A stretch of 64,000 nt of DNA from Tragulus kanchil (Eukaryota > Chordata > Mammalia > Artiodactyla > Tragulidae): the NCBI GenBank assembly GCA_022376925.1, contig JAIOJX010000032.1, positions 169,037,979 to 169,101,978 of the forward strand, in the 5' to 3' direction. Shown here piece by piece: positions 1 to 11,997 of this stretch. A model generated the notes under the pieces. It was not told the origin of the DNA and searched no databases. It worked only from the letters and a program-made list of their open reading frames with translations. Positions within the stretch are counted from its first letter, which is position 1. Each line of letters starts with the position of its first letter. The position numbers and the translations under genes were made by a program.

Positions 1-1243
1 GCCGGGGAAGGACTGTGTCCAGGCTTCCTCGCGGGCTGTTGGCAGGAGGCTTTGGCTCCTCGTCGCCGGGCCTCTCCACGGAGCTGCCTCGTGGCCCGGT
101 GCCGGCCGCCCCCGGGGAGGGCCCGGGAGACTCCTGATCGGAGACGGGGCATCGCCCCTCTCTTAGTCACGGAAAGCCCGAGACTGAGTCCAGTCCAGCC
201 TAAGGGCCGTGGCCACGTGGGATGGTGGTGACCGGGGTCCCTCGCGGCTGGGGCCGCCTCTCCTGTGTCCGGGCGCCCAGGCCCGCTCTGCCTCATCCAG
301 CGTCAGCCCGTCTCGCTCCCTGGACCAGCGGGTCTCCCCGGGGGCCAGACGTGGGGACGCGACCCCGTGCGACTTGCCAGCTCAGCGGTAAACGGGGGAG
401 GGCGGGCAGCGTCACCGGGCTCTCCGGGAGCCCGGCCGCCAGGCTGGGGAGAGCTCCAGGCCGCGCCGCGGGCCTCCTGGAATCTGGCCGGAGGGGAGGC
501 CGCCTTGGGTGCCATCGACACAGCCGCACAAGGGAGCCGGACGCTTGGCGCCAGGACCTCCTCGCCCGTGGTGGCACAGCCGGCACCATCGGACCCCGCT
601 CCGCGTGCAGCCTCCAGCCCCGGGCGCTGGCCTCGAACCTGCTGCTCCTCCCGCTCGGCCACCTGTCCCTGGGGCCTGCAGAGTGGACGCCGGCGCCTGC
701 CTCTCCGCACGGCCTCGGGGGACGGCCGGATCTGACCTGGGGTCGTGAAGGGGCGTCTCTCAGGAGGCCCCCGCTCCTCTTCGGCCTCATTCCGCCCCCT
801 CAGGTGGTCCCCAGGCTCCCGTCTGCGGTTCCTCTAAAGTGGAGCTCTGAGGAGCCGCTTGTCCCAGTGCAGCCCCGGGGCCCCGCAGGCTCGGCTGAGC
901 CCAGCCGGGCAGCGAGCGAGCGGAGGGGACCCTGCTTCTCCGGGATGCAGAGCGACAGAAACACCGACGCCCCGCAGAAGCAGGGGCTCAAAGTGACATT
1001 CCGCTTTATGAACTGTTTTATTACAAAGGAGATTTCCCATTAACGTTCCGTCAGCTGTCCCCGCGAAGGCTCCCCGCGGCTGCTGCCCGGCGCTGCTTGT
1101 CAGTGCGGGGCCTGTAACAGGAGGGGTGGGGGCGTGCGCCCTGGTGCCCTGCCCGGCAGCTCCAGCCCCTCCCCGCCCTGGCCGGCCGGGCAGCGGCAGG
1201 CCTAGTGACACCCGCCAGGACGGGTCGAGGGGACGGAGCTCAC
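1..1243. other. GC-rich single-copy DNA, no gene recognised
   Basis: Very GC-rich and CpG-rich sequence. Long open frames exist on both strands, including a 273-codon frame at 222-1043 on the plus strand. They overlap one another in several frames, are dominated by Pro, Arg, Ala and Gly, and show no recognisable domain, so I treat them as composition-driven. The last part (about 1000-1043) turns AT-rich and complex and could be the edge of a conserved non-coding element. Confidence 0.6.
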
Positions 1244-1873
1244 GGGAGGCGGCCGAGGGCCGCTCCTCTGGCTTGGGCCAGCCGGGACGGCCTCGGAGGC
1301 TCTGCCGGCCAGAGCACCCTCCAGCACCCGTCAGGCCTGTCCCCAGTGGAGTAGCCCCCTTTGGCTTCAAAGACCCCACTGGGGATGTGAGCGGGAAGGG
1401 GCCGGGCCTCGTGAGCGCTGGAGGGAGGCGGGGCCGTCTGCCTGCCCGCGGCTCTGAGTCGCCCGTCTGCGGCCGGCCTGGCGGCTCTGCCTGGCTGAAG
1501 GAGCGTTCCCACGGGCAGACCGACCTTCCTGGCCCACCTGACGGGCACCGTGGGCGCCCCTGCTGACTCCCGCCGGAGCGGAGGCAGGGTGTGACCGGCT
1601 CTCCTGGGGTGGGAGGGGCTGCGGCCGGACGTGCACTCCCCGTGGACAGACGGCTGTGATCTTGACCCTGACCCTGGCCGGGAGAGGCGGCGGCAGCCTG
1701 GGGCAGAGGCCCCACTCTCCTGACACCGGCACCCACACTCCTCACGGCCTTGGGAGGCCGCCTCCCGGGGAGAGGCTGGGACCCCGGCCTCAGCATCTGC
1801 CCGAGAGGAGGGTGACTGAGCCCTGGCCGGCCCCGGAGCAGACAGGTGCCGGCCTCTGATCTGGGGGCTCCGT

Positions 1874-2090
1874 GGCGTCCCCAGGTGGCTCTAGTGGCCT
1901 GCCTGCCAACGCAGGAGACGAGAGAGACGCAGGCGCGACCCCTGGGTCGGGAAGCTGCCTTGGAGGAGGGCAGGGGAACCCACTCCAGTGTTCTTGTCTG
2001 GAGAACGCCCTGGACAGAGGAGCCTGGCGGGCTGTGGTCTGTAGGCTCACAGAGTCGGGCAGGACTGAGCGGCAGCACCCACGCGCATGG
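1874..2090 (+). mobile_element. Bov-tA SINE (copy in A1)
   Basis: The order of recognisable blocks is that of the ruminant tRNA-Glu/Bov-A SINE on the plus strand. A CCAGGTGGCT-type head is followed by a CCTGCCAACGCAGGAGAC block, GGGTCGGGAAG, AACCCACTCCAGTGTTCTTG, and GGACAGAGGAGCCTGGCGGG. An AGAGTCGGGCAGGACTGAG tail closes it. Many positions differ from the family toward G or C. Non-autonomous retrotransposon copy without coding capacity. Confidence 0.88.
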
Positions 2091-2956
2091 TGCTGGCAGG
2101 GACGGAGCTCCCTCTGCTCAGCCGCGTGTAATGTCGCGTGGGTCCTGCCGACGGCCTCCTGGCCACAAGGCGGCTGCTCCGCCTCCGGCATCACGTCTGT
2201 GCTCCAGGCAGGAGGACCGGCGGGACAGAGACGGGAGAGTGAAAAGGGAAGGAAAGCCCCGGCGCGTCTCCCTCCTGCGTTAGTACTTTCTGGAAGGCCC
2301 TCCCAGCACTCCCACTTGCAAAGCCCGTACGGGAGGTGGCCGAGGCCGCTCCTGGCTTGGGCCAGCCGGGACGGCCTCGAGGCTCTGCCGGCCAGAGCAC
2401 CCTCCAGCACCCGTCAGGCCTGTCCCCAGTGGAGTAGCCCCCTTTGGCTTCAAAGACCCCACTGGGGATGTGAGCGGGAAGGGGCCGGGCCTCGTGAGCG
2501 CTGGAGGGAGGCGGGGCCGTCTGCCTGCCCGCGGCTCTGAGTCGCCCGTCTGCGGCCGGCCTGGCGGCTCTGCCTGGCTGAAGGAGCGTTCCCACGGGCA
2601 GACCGACCTTCCTGGCCCACCTGACGGGCACCGTGGGCGCCCCTGCTGACTCCCGCCGGAGCGGAGGCAGGGTGTGACCGGCTCTCCTGGGGTGGGAGGG
2701 GCTGCGGCCGGACGTGCACTCCCCGTGGACAGACGGCTGTGATCTTGACCCTGACCCTGGCCGGGAGGGGCGGCGGCAGCCTGGGGCAGAGGCCCCACTC
2801 TCCTGACACCGGCACCCACACTCCTCACGGCCTTGGGAGGCCGCCTCCCGGGGAGAGGCTGGGACCCCGGCCTCAGCATCTGCCCGAGAGGAGGGTGACT
2901 GAGCCCTGGCCGGCCCCGGAGCAGACAGGTGCCGGCCTCTGATCTGGGGGCTCCGT

Positions 2957-3173
2957 GGCGTCCCCAGGTGGCTCTAGTGGCCTGCCTGCCAACGCAGGAG
3001 ACGAGAGAGACGCAGGCGCGACCCCTGGGTCGGGAAGCTGCCTTGGAGGAGGGCAGGGGAACCCACTCCAGTGTTCTTGTCTGGAGAACGCCCTGGACAG
3101 AGGAGCCTGGCGGGCTGTGGTCTGTAGGCTCACAGAGTCGGGCAGGACTGAGCGGCAGCACCCACGCGCATGG
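2957..3173 (+). mobile_element. Bov-tA SINE (artefact copy in A2)
   Basis: Essentially identical to the SINE at 1874-2090, at the constant 1083-base offset of pair A. Independent SINE insertions would not share every substitution and the same flanks, so this is the duplicate image of one insertion. Confidence 0.88.
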
Positions 3174-3702
3174 TGCTGGCAGGGACGGAGCTCCCTCTGC
3201 TCAGCCGCGTGTAATGTCGCGTGGGTCCTGCCGACGGCCTCCTGGCCACAAGGCGGCTGCTCCGCCTCCGGCATCACGTCTGTGCTCCAGGCAGGAGGAC
3301 CGGCGGGACAGAGACGGGAGAGTGAAAAGGGAAGGAAAGCCCGACGGCGGCGCGTTCTCCCTCCTGCGTTAGTACTTTCTGGAAGGCCCTCCCAGCACTC
3401 CCACTTGCACCTCCTCGGTCGGGAGTCTGCTGCACGGCCCTCTAGCTACGAGGGGAGCCGAGGAACGTTCCCGTGGAGGAGGGGGCGCCGCTGCCTGCGT
3501 GGGCGGGGGCTGCGGGTCGTGACCGCAGAGGCTGCGGGCACGAGGGGAAGGGGATCGCCCGTGTCTGCCCCTGGGGTCCGAAGAGCACACGGTGCGTCGT
3601 CTTCAGTCGTGCGGCCAGCCAGGTCCTGCCCTGGCTTCCAGCTCACCCCCGCCGACGTAGAGGGCCCCCGCCCCCCGCCACGGTCGGCCCCCGCCCACCC
3701 GC

Positions 3703-3990
3703 CTCCGTGTAATTAACGCCGAGCCCAGGATGCTGGGGAGCCTGGCTGATTAGTTTTTTTATTAAAATAATGACGCCTTCCAGGCAATCGGGGGAAGTGC
3801 ATGAAACTCAGCAGTTTTCGCTGCTTATTTATGAGAGCGTCGTGCGGTGGACAGTCTCATTACCGTCCGTAAATGCCCAGGGTCGCGTCCTTGCCGGTGA
3901 AATACTGCTTCCTGGACGGCGGGCGTGGCGGCCCCGCGCCTCGGGGACTGTAAAGCCTCGGCCAGTGATTGCTGTGAGCTCCAAGAGGGC
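3703..3990. other. AT-rich island, candidate conserved non-coding element (B1)
   Basis: Complex, AT-richer sequence within GC-rich DNA. It has several homeodomain-like TAATTA, TGATTAG and TTATTAAAATAAT motifs between 3711 and 3770, and a TTATTTATGA stretch near 3823. It has no repeat-family similarity that I recognise and no sustained coding frame. The role as an enhancer-like element is inference from composition alone. Confidence 0.35.
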
Positions 3991-4870
3991 ATCTGACAGT
4001 CTCGTCAGGCGCCTGGGAGCTTCTTCACGGCTTAGCGGACGTGCTGGGCAGGGGAGGGACTGACCAGAGGCGGGGCAGGGCCGGGGGTCCGGGACAGGTG
4101 CGGACCCCTCAGGGCTCTCCGGGCCTGGGGAGCCAGTGAGGAGAGGCCGCGGTTGAGGGCCAGGGCCCGTGGTCGCTCCAGCTCTGAGGGGGTGGGAGCC
4201 CCACGTCGGGCGGGAGGGGTGCTGGCCCCTGCGGCCTCTCCACAGTCTCGCCTCCCGCTCGGGCTGACAGTGGACTCAGGTGGAGGCCTCACATTTCCTC
4301 CTGGATGCGTGTGGGGCCAGGAGTGGGGTGTGGCGACCGTCACTGGTCAGGACTCTTCAGGGCGCAGACCTCCGGGGGAGGGTCTCTCTGGAAAGATGCT
4401 CCTTGTGAGGTGTGGGTTTGGGTGGTCCCGCCGTGGACCGCTTGCAGGCTGGAGACCCGGAGCGGTGGTGGGAGTGGCAGTGCTGAGACTTGAGCACAGG
4501 AGGCCTGGTTTAGCCCGGGGCGTTCTCCCTCCTGCGTTAGTACTTTCTGGAAGGCCCTCCCAGCACTCCCACTTGCACCTCCTCGGTCGGGAGTCTGCTG
4601 CACGGCCCTCTAGCTACGAGGGGAGCCGAGGAACGTTCCCGTGGAGGAGGGGGCGCCGCTGCCTGCGTGGGCGGGGGCTGCGGGTCGTGACCGCAGAGGC
4701 TGCGGGCACGAGGGGAAGGGGATCGCCCGTGTCTGCCCCTGGGGTCCGAAGAGCACACGGTGCGTCGTCTTCAGTCGTGCGGCCAGCCAGGTCCTGCCCT
4801 GGCTTCCAGCTCACCCCCGCCGACGTAGAGGGCCCCCGCCCCCGCCACGGTGGGCCCCCCGCCCACCCGC

Positions 4871-5158
4871 CTCCGTGTAATTAACGCCGAGCCCAGGATG
4901 CTGGGGAGCCTGGCTGATTAGTTTTTTTATTAAAATAATGACGCCTTCCAGGCAATCGGGGGAAGTGCATGAAACTCAGCAGTTTTCGCTGCTTATTTAT
5001 GAGAGCGTCGTGCGGTGGACAGTCTCATTACCGTCCGTAAATGCCCAGGGTCGCGTCCTTGCCGGTGAAATACTGCTTCCTGGACGGCGGGCGTGGCGGC
5101 CCCGCGCCTCGGGGACTGTAAAGCCTCGGCCAGTGATTGCTGTGAGCTCCAAGAGGGC
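4871..5158. other. Artefact copy of AT-rich island (B2)
   Basis: Second image of the 3703-3990 island, offset 1168, as part of pair B. It should collapse onto the first copy in a corrected assembly. Confidence 0.35.
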
Positions 5159-5681
5159 ATCTGACAGTCTCGTCAGGCGCCTGGGAGCTTCTTCACGGCT
5201 TAGCGGACGTGCTGGGCAGGGGAGGGACTGACCAGAGGCGGGGCAGGGCCGGGGGTCCGGGACAGGTGCGGACCCCTCAGGGCTCTCCGGGCCTGGGGAG
5301 CCAGTGAGGAGAGGCCGCGGTTGAGGGCCAGGGCCCGTGGTCGCTCCAGCTCTGAGGGGGTGGGAGCCCCACGTCGGGCGGGAGGGGTGCTGGCCCCTGC
5401 GGCCTCTCCACAGTCTCGCCTCCCGCTCGGGCTGACAGTGGACTCAGGTGGAGGCCTCACATTTCCTCCTGGATGCGTGTGGGGCCAGGAGTGGGGTGTG
5501 GCGACCGTCACTGGTCAGGACTCTTCAGGGCGCAGACCTCCGGGGGAGGGTCTCTCTGGAAAGATGCTCCTTGTGAGGTGTGGGTTTGGGTGGTCCCGCC
5601 GTGGACCGCTTGCAGGCTGGAGACCCGGAGCGGTGGTGGGAGTGGCAGTGCTGAGACTTGAGCACAGGAGGCCTGGTTTAG

Positions 5682-6748
5682 ATCCCCGTCGGGGCCTGAA
5701 GGCCGGAGAACAGAGGCCCCGAGGCAGGAAGCCGCTGGACGAGGCCACCTGCACCGCGACCCCACTGGATTTGCACACCGGGCCTCGCGAGAAGCACCTT
5801 CACACCCAGGGTAACGTCTCCCCAGGAACCCCGTCTCCCCGGGCCGGGCAAGGGACACGGGAACGAGCCACCACAGCCCCCGAGGGGCAGTAGATGTGTC
5901 CACAGCGGGGAAGGGGCTGGAGACAGAGTGACGCTCCACGGTGACCGAAAAGACCCCGGCCAGCCGGCCCCGGCCGCCGGCAGCAGCCCCTGGGCGGTCG
6001 TGGCACTGGAGCCCCCGGGCCCCCGGGGCCCTCCCTCAGCCAGCGGGGGCCAGCGACGGAGCCCTGCACGCGGAGCTGGGGGCCGAGGGGACACCCACCA
6101 CGCCCCCGGGTGGGGCGGCGTAGAGGACGTCCGCTCGCCCCGGGCAGCCTGGCCACCTGGGCCCGCGGCGTCCCGCTCCTCACCGCCCAAGCCGGGAGCT
6201 GCTTCTCTGAGCGAGGCCGCCTACGGGCTGCGCGGCTCCTCCGCCGGGATCCTCGGCCCCAGCCCAGGGGCTCCTGCTGGCGACGAGCAGGGCACCCCTC
6301 CGGGCCCCTCGGGCACCGGGAGGCCGCTGGGCGTCAGGGACGGGCTGTCCAGTCGACTCCTGTTCTGTGCGCACGCGGAGCTGGGGACTCCACGGGGAGC
6401 CCTGGTCCCTATGCCCCCGCGCCCCTTGCTTCCTTCTTAGCATTTCTGGGGCGAAGGGGGAGGTCCTGCCAAGTCTCAGGGCCCAGGTGTCTCAGGGTCC
6501 CCTCCTCAGGCAAGGCGCCCCCATCCTGCTCCCGCGTCTGGCTGTGGGGAGCCCGGCACGCTTCTGCGGGCAGGCTGGCCCCGAGGGCTGGCGTGCGCAG
6601 CCGGGCCGAGCCAGTGGGGCGGCGCTGCTCCTGCCTCGTGGAGCGGAGCCTGCGTGCCAGGCCCCGGCGCTCGGCGGGGCCCCGCGGGTGACGGTCACGC
6701 TGTCCTCGCCCGTGTCCCGGCAGCGTCGGCCCCGCTGGGCGCAGTGCG
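5682..6748. other. GC-rich single-copy DNA, nothing recognised
   Basis: GC-rich sequence between pairs B and C. Overlapping open frames occur on both strands with low-complexity composition. I see no SINE, LINE or recognisable exon. Confidence 0.5.
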
Positions 6749-8782
6749 TCTCGAGTCTCGGGGAGGACGCGGCCTCTCCAGCTCCCCTGGGAAGGCGCGG
6801 GACTCCTGGGGGCGGCAGCAGGGAGAGGCCCGTCCCCCGCGCTCCCGAGCCCGGGCGGCAGCTGGAGTGGAAGTGGACGGCTGCTCCGCCAGGTGTGCCC
6901 TCAGGAGCCCGAGAAGAATGCAGGGGAGGTGGGGGAACCCACGGGCTCACCCGAGGGGACGCAGCTGCAGCTCCGCTGACCCCGAGTGCCCTCTCTGGGT
7001 TGGGGATGGCAGTGACACTCCAGGCCCACGGGCTCTCTTCCCGGACGTCTGTCCTGACCGTCACCCGAGGGCCCCCCGGAGGGCTGGGTCCCGGGGCCGA
7101 CTCTCAGAGCTGAAGGGGCCCCGAGGTGGCCCTGGCCGCGCTGCCTGCGTTTTCCAGAGCTCTGACGGCGTCCCATGCGAGCCCAGCAAGCGCTGGGCTT
7201 CAGGCCACACTTCAAACCAGGGTCTCAGGGGTCTGAGTGTGGGCTCTCTCTCCTCAAAGCCCCGTTGCTGACCGCGCCCCCTGGCCCAGGAATCATCCCG
7301 CCGGCTCCGCACCGGCCCGGCTCTTCCTAGAGCTCCCCTCTAGCCGTCTCTGGGTCCTCGGATGGCTCAAAGCCAGCGCCACGTGTGCTACGTGGGAGCG
7401 TCCCCTCCCAGCTGACGGGGGGGCGTTGGCGGCCTGAGCCCCACTGGGCAGGTCGCCGGGGCTCCCCACACCGCGTCCGTGGAGGCTCGTGGTCCTCACC
7501 CCGTGTCTGGGTTGTTCAAGGGTCATGGCTGCGAGCGGTGGCGCCCACCGCAGGCCATTCAGGCAGGAAGGGGGTCTGTCGGCTGGACCTCAGACCGCTC
7601 ACGGAGCCTCTGGGGGGCTGCCGCACTGGCGTGGGGAGCGAGCAGGAGCCGGGGCGTCCGGGTGACCGGGGGCGGGGCTGGAAGCACCCACACCAGCACG
7701 GTGGCGGGCGCCCCGGAGACGGCACCCAGCCCGCATGGCGCTCTGCTGCGTCCACCCGGCTTCTCGAGTCTCGGGGAGGACGCGGCCTCTCCAGCTCCCC
7801 TGGGAAGGCGCGGGACTCCTGGGGGCGGCAGCAGGGAGAGGCCCGTCCCCCGCGCTCCCGAGCCCGGGCGGCAGCTGGAGTGGAAGTGGACGGCTGCTCC
7901 GCCAGGTGTGCCCTCAGGAGCCCGAGAAGAATGCAGGGGAGGTGGGGGAACCCACGGGCTCACCCGAGGGGACGCAGCTGCAGCTCCGCTGACCCCGAGT
8001 GCCCTCTCTGGGTTGGGGATGGCAGTGACACTCCAGGCCCACGGGCTCTCTTCCCGGACGTCTGTCCTGACCGTCACCCGAGGGCCCCCCGGAGGGCTGG
8101 GTCCCGGGGCCGACTCTCAGAGCTGAAGGGGCCCCGAGGTGGCCCTGGCCGCGCTGCCTGCGTTTTCCAGAGCTCTGACGGCGTCCCATGCGAGCCCAGC
8201 AAGCGCTGGGCTTCAGGCCACACTTCAAACCAGGGTCTCAGGGGTCTGAGTGTGGGCTCTCTCTCCTCAAAGCCCCGTTGCTGACCGCGCCCCCTGGCCC
8301 AGGAATCATCCCGCCGGCTCCGCACCGGCCCGGCTCTTCCTAGAGCTCCCCTCTAGCCGTCTCTGGGTCCTCGGATGGCTCAAAGCCAGCGCCACGTGTG
8401 CTACGTGGGAGCGTCCCCTCCCAGCTGACGGGGGGGCGTTGGCGGCCTGAGCCCCACTGGGCAGGTCGCCGGGGCTCCCCACACCGCGTCCGTGGAGGCT
8501 CGTGGTCCTCACCCCGTGTCTGGGTTGTTCAAGGGTCATGGCTGCGAGCGGTGGCGCCCACCGCAGGCCATTCAGGCAGGAAGGGGGTCTGTCGGCTGGA
8601 CCTCAGACCGCTCACGGAGCCTCTGGGGGGCTGCCGCACTGGCGTGGGGAGCGAGCAGGAGCCGGGGCGTCCGGGTGACCGGGGGCGGGGCTGGAAGCAC
8701 CCACACCAGCACGGTGGCGGGCGCCCCGGAGACGGCACCCAGCCCGCATGGCGCTCTGCTGCGTCCACCCGGCTTCTCGAGT
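6749..8782. repeat. False tandem duplication, pair C
   Basis: Copy 1 is 6749-7769 and copy 2 is 7762-8782, offset exactly 1013 with no indel seen. The two copies share 8 bases (TCTCGAGT) at the junction. This is the cleanest of the series. Every open frame in the unit is present twice, which would mislead gene prediction. Content is GC-rich single-copy DNA with no recognised gene or repeat family. Confidence 0.9.
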
Positions 8783-9779
8783 GCGGCTGGCTGGGACCGA
8801 GCCCAGCCGCTGCCTCGGGTCCACTGTGCTTGGTCCAGCGGCCCGTGGATGTTGGACGGACGCCGGAGCCCCTGGCGAGCACCCACCCGGGGGCCGCAGT
8901 GGTCTTAGGAAGTGGGGGCTCTGGGCTTCGGCTCCCACCACCCTGAGTGCCTCACGATCGCTCAGGTCGCTCCCCCGGGACGCGCCCAAACCCCGCTCTT
9001 TCAGCTTGAATGGACCAAGCCAGCCCCAGCCTGAGAGCCCTGAAAGCCGGCACCCAGGAGCCCCGAAACCCGGCACCCAGGAGCCCCGACAACCCGGAGA
9101 GCCCCACTCTCCCCGGCCGTGCCTGCCACACCCTCCTGCGGGGCCCCAGGTGGCCGTGGGGCCGCGGCCTCTCGACGCAGCCCGCGGCTCTGCGGAGGGC
9201 CGCCGCCTCCAGCACCTGAGCTCCACAGCCCCAAGGAGGCGGGACAGCGGCCGGTCACACAGGCCAAGGGGGCCACCGCCCCGCGGCTGTGGATGCAGAA
9301 GGCGGGGCCCGGCCTCTGGCTCGTCTGCACGGTTCCCTCCCTGAGAGCCGAGGGCGGCCCGCTCTCGTGGACCATCGAGCAGTCCCGGGGGAGGACTGTG
9401 GTGTGACATCGGACACAAGTGTCCACGCCCCCATCCCCTGGGTGACCTGCCAGCTGCACGCTTGCTGGACAGGCCGCCCGGGAGAGGACCCAGGCCTCAG
9501 GGGCTGGCCAGGCCCCCAGGACACCAGCAGACACTGCCCTTGCCCTGGGTGCCTGTGGCCTTCGGGCCCCCGGACCTCCCCCACGTCCTGGTCTGCCTCC
9601 GTCGGGTTCCCACGGGCTCGCGTCGGAGCCCGGGTCCCGGAGCCCAGCGCCGGGGCAGCCCAGCACCTCCGCCTCCCCGATCTGTGGCCGCGAGCCCCCT
9701 TGCCGCCAGGAGACCGTCGACGGTGCCCAGAGCTCCGGGTGGGGCGCCAGGCTCGGCTGCAGCTTCATGGCTTTGCTGG
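8783..9779. other. GC-rich single-copy DNA with a short tandem repeat
   Basis: No gene or mobile element recognised. Around 9045-9100 a roughly 23-base unit containing CCGGCACCCAGGAGCCCCGA is repeated about two and a half times with changes. The remainder is GC-rich with overlapping chance frames. Confidence 0.5.
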
Positions 9780-10529
9780 TCTTCCTCTGTGACGAACGGA
9801 GCTCCCTGCAGGCCTCAAATGTGGGTACCGAGGGGTCCCTCCCGGGGGGCAGGAGCCCCAGGGTGGAGGGAGGGCAGGCTGGGCCCTGGCTGTGTGGTGG
9901 GTGGACGGCTGCTTTACCTGGGTGTTTAACCTTGTTCAGATTAAACACTCACTCCCAGGCTCCCCAGCCCGCAGGGGTGAGTGAGCCTGGCAGGACGGGA
10001 CCAGAAGCCGTCTCCTGCGCCCCGTTCCTTGCGGGGGGTGTCCCTGAAGCTGGCCGGGGACAGTTAGGGAGTGAGCCGTCCGTCCGGGAGTGATCCCAGC
10101 AGCACGGGTGTGTGGGTCCTGGGCAGGGCCTAGTCATGGCCACTGGCGGCTGGGCCACTGGCCTCCCCTCCACCAGGGCCCCGGCCCTGACCCTGACTTG
10201 GCTGGGCCCCTGACTGTCCCGCATCCTAGCCCCAGGGCTGCCCCTGAGAACCCCTGGCCCTTCCGCCTGCCCTGCGGGAGGCTGAGCCTCCCCTGGCGGC
10301 CAGGAGGGGCCGCTGGGCAGGGCTGTGGGCCTCGCGCTGGGAAGCGGGGAGGGGTCTGCCGAGTGCACAGTGGGGTCGTGGCGAGCCGTGGGACCAGAGG
10401 CCTCGGACCGGTGGGCACATGGAGCAGCCCAGCCTCAGTGAGGCCGGGCTCTGGGCTGCTCCCCGGGTTCCGCCCACCCCGGCACGCTGGCTTGCACCAA
10501 GAAGGGTCACGATCAAGTCCCCTTGTCCT

Positions 10530-10888
10530 GGGTCTTTGTTTCAGATCCCTAAGTACGTGTTAACCACACTCAGTGCTCTGTCAGGAACTTTCCCAGAGTC
10601 CCCGTCTCCGGCCTCGCTCTGGATTGTGTCACAGACGGAGAGAACTTGCCGTGAATGTCAGCGACGCCGGGGGGGAAATTACAGCCTGCGCGGCCTGACG
10701 CTGAAGTCACATCCCCAACTGTTCCCCGCCTCCCCCGCTCGGTGACAGCCCAGGAGGGTCCCGCTCCAGCCGGGAACCGCGGGCCTCGGGCGCTGGCGTG
10801 AGGTGAGCGCCAGCCCCACTCTGCAGCAGCCGAGGGATGAGTCAGAATAAATTAGCATGCTAACGAGCGAGCTGAGCAGGAGCCATCT
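10530..10888. other. AT-richer island with AP-1-like site and palindrome (D1)
   Basis: Complex sequence of mixed composition. Near its end there is a TGAGTCA (AP-1 consensus) at 10838-10844, followed 7 bases later by the perfect 12-base palindrome TTAGCATGCTAA at 10852-10863. The palindrome resembles paired POU/homeodomain half sites. No coding frame or repeat family is evident. Candidate regulatory element by inference. Confidence 0.35.
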
Positions 10889-11634
10889 TCCTCTGTGACG
10901 AACGGAGCTCCTGCAGGCCTCAAATGTGGGTACCGAGGGGTCCCTCCCGGGGGGCAGGAGCCCCAGGGTGGAGGGAGGGCAGGCTGGGCCCTGGCTGTGT
11001 GGTGGGTGGACGGCTGCTTTACCTGGGTGTTTAACCTTGTTCAGATTAAACACTCACTCCCAGGCTCCCCAGCCCGCAGGGGTGAGTGAGCCTGGCAGGA
11101 CGGGACCAGAAGCCGTCTCCTGCGCCCCGTTCCTTGCGGGGGGTGTCCCTGAAGCTGGCCGGGGACAGTTAGGGAGTGAGCCGTCCGTCCGGGAGTGATC
11201 CCAGCAGCACGGGTGTGTGGGTCCTGGGCAGGGCCTAGTCATGGCCACTGGCGGCTGGGCCACTGGCCTCCCCTCCACCAGGGCCCCGGCCCTGACCCTG
11301 ACTTGGCTGGGCCCCTGACTGTCCCGCATCCTAGCCCCAGGGCTGCCCCTGAGAACCCCTGGCCCTTCCGCCTGCCCTGCGGGAGGCTGAGCCTCCCCTG
11401 GCGGCCAGGAGGGGCCGCTGGGCAGGGCTGTGGGCCTCGCGCTGGGAAGCGGGGAGGGGTCTGCCGAGTGCACAGTGGGGTCGTGGCGAGCCGTGGGACC
11501 AGAGGCCTCGGACCGGTGGGCACATGGAGCAGCCCAGCCTCAGTGAGGCCGGGCTCTGGGCTGCTCCCCGGGTTCCGCCCACCCCGGCACGCTGGCTTGC
11601 ACCAAGAAGGGTCACGATCAAGTCCCCTTGTCCT

Positions 11635-11997
11635 GGGTCTTTGTTTCAGATCCCTAAGTACGTGTTAACCACACTCAGTGCTCTGTCAGGAACTTTCCCA
11701 GAGTCCCCGTCTCCGGCCTCGCTCTGGATTGTGTCACAGACGGAGAGAACTTGCCGTGAATGTCAGCGACGCCGGGGGGGAAATTACAGCCTGCGCGGCC
11801 TGACGCTGAAGTCACATCCCCAACTGTTCCCCGCCTCCCCCGCTCGGTGACAGCCCAGGAGGGTCCCGCTCCAGCCGGGAACCGCGGGCCTCGGGGCGCT
11901 GGCGTAGAGGTGAGCGCCAGCCCCACTCTGCAGCAGCCGAGGGATGAGTCAGAATAAATTAGCATGCTAACGAGCGGGAGCTGAGCAGGAGCCATCT
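11635..11997. other. Artefact copy of the D1 island
   Basis: Second image of the candidate regulatory island in pair D. Its AP-1-like site is at 11945-11951 and the same palindrome is at 11959-11970. Confidence 0.35.

Larger units (their letters stand above)
1244..3409. repeat. False tandem duplication, pair A
   Basis: Copy 1 is 1244-2320 and copy 2 is 2331-3409, separated by 10 extra bases at 2321-2330. The copies match almost perfectly through the middle. They differ near the ends, for example around 1258-1300 versus 2343-2385 and around 2259-2270 versus 3341-3355. Each carries the same Bov-tA SINE. Unit length and end-weighted errors suggest unmerged read or contig ends rather than a biological duplication. 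Confidence 0.9.
3353..5681. repeat. False tandem duplication, pair B
   Basis: Copy 1 is 3353-4513 and copy 2 is 4521-5681 (offset 1168), with 7 extra bases at 4514-4520. Copy 1 begins inside the last 57 bases of pair A copy 2, so that stretch occurs three times (2264-2320, 3353-3409, 4521-4577). Visible differences are C/G-run changes near 3661-3690 versus 4829-4860. Confidence 0.9.
9780..11997. repeat. False tandem duplication, pair D
   Basis: Copy 1 is 9780-10888 and copy 2 is 10886-11997, sharing 3 bases at the junction. Differences sit near unit ends: one C missing just inside the copy 2 start (GAGCTCC run near 10908), and small G/A insertions around 11894-11908 and 11975 compared with copy 1. 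Such base-run errors near ends are typical of trailing read quality. Confidence 0.9.

Noticed and set aside
222..1043. 273-codon plus-strand open frame at the window start
   Set aside because: Overlaps equally long frames on both strands in very GC-rich DNA. Amino-acid composition is low-complexity and no domain is recognisable.
2331..3361. Duplicated open frames in pair A as paralogous small genes
   Set aside because: They are the two images of one GC-rich segment. Part of the frame is Bov-tA SINE sequence.
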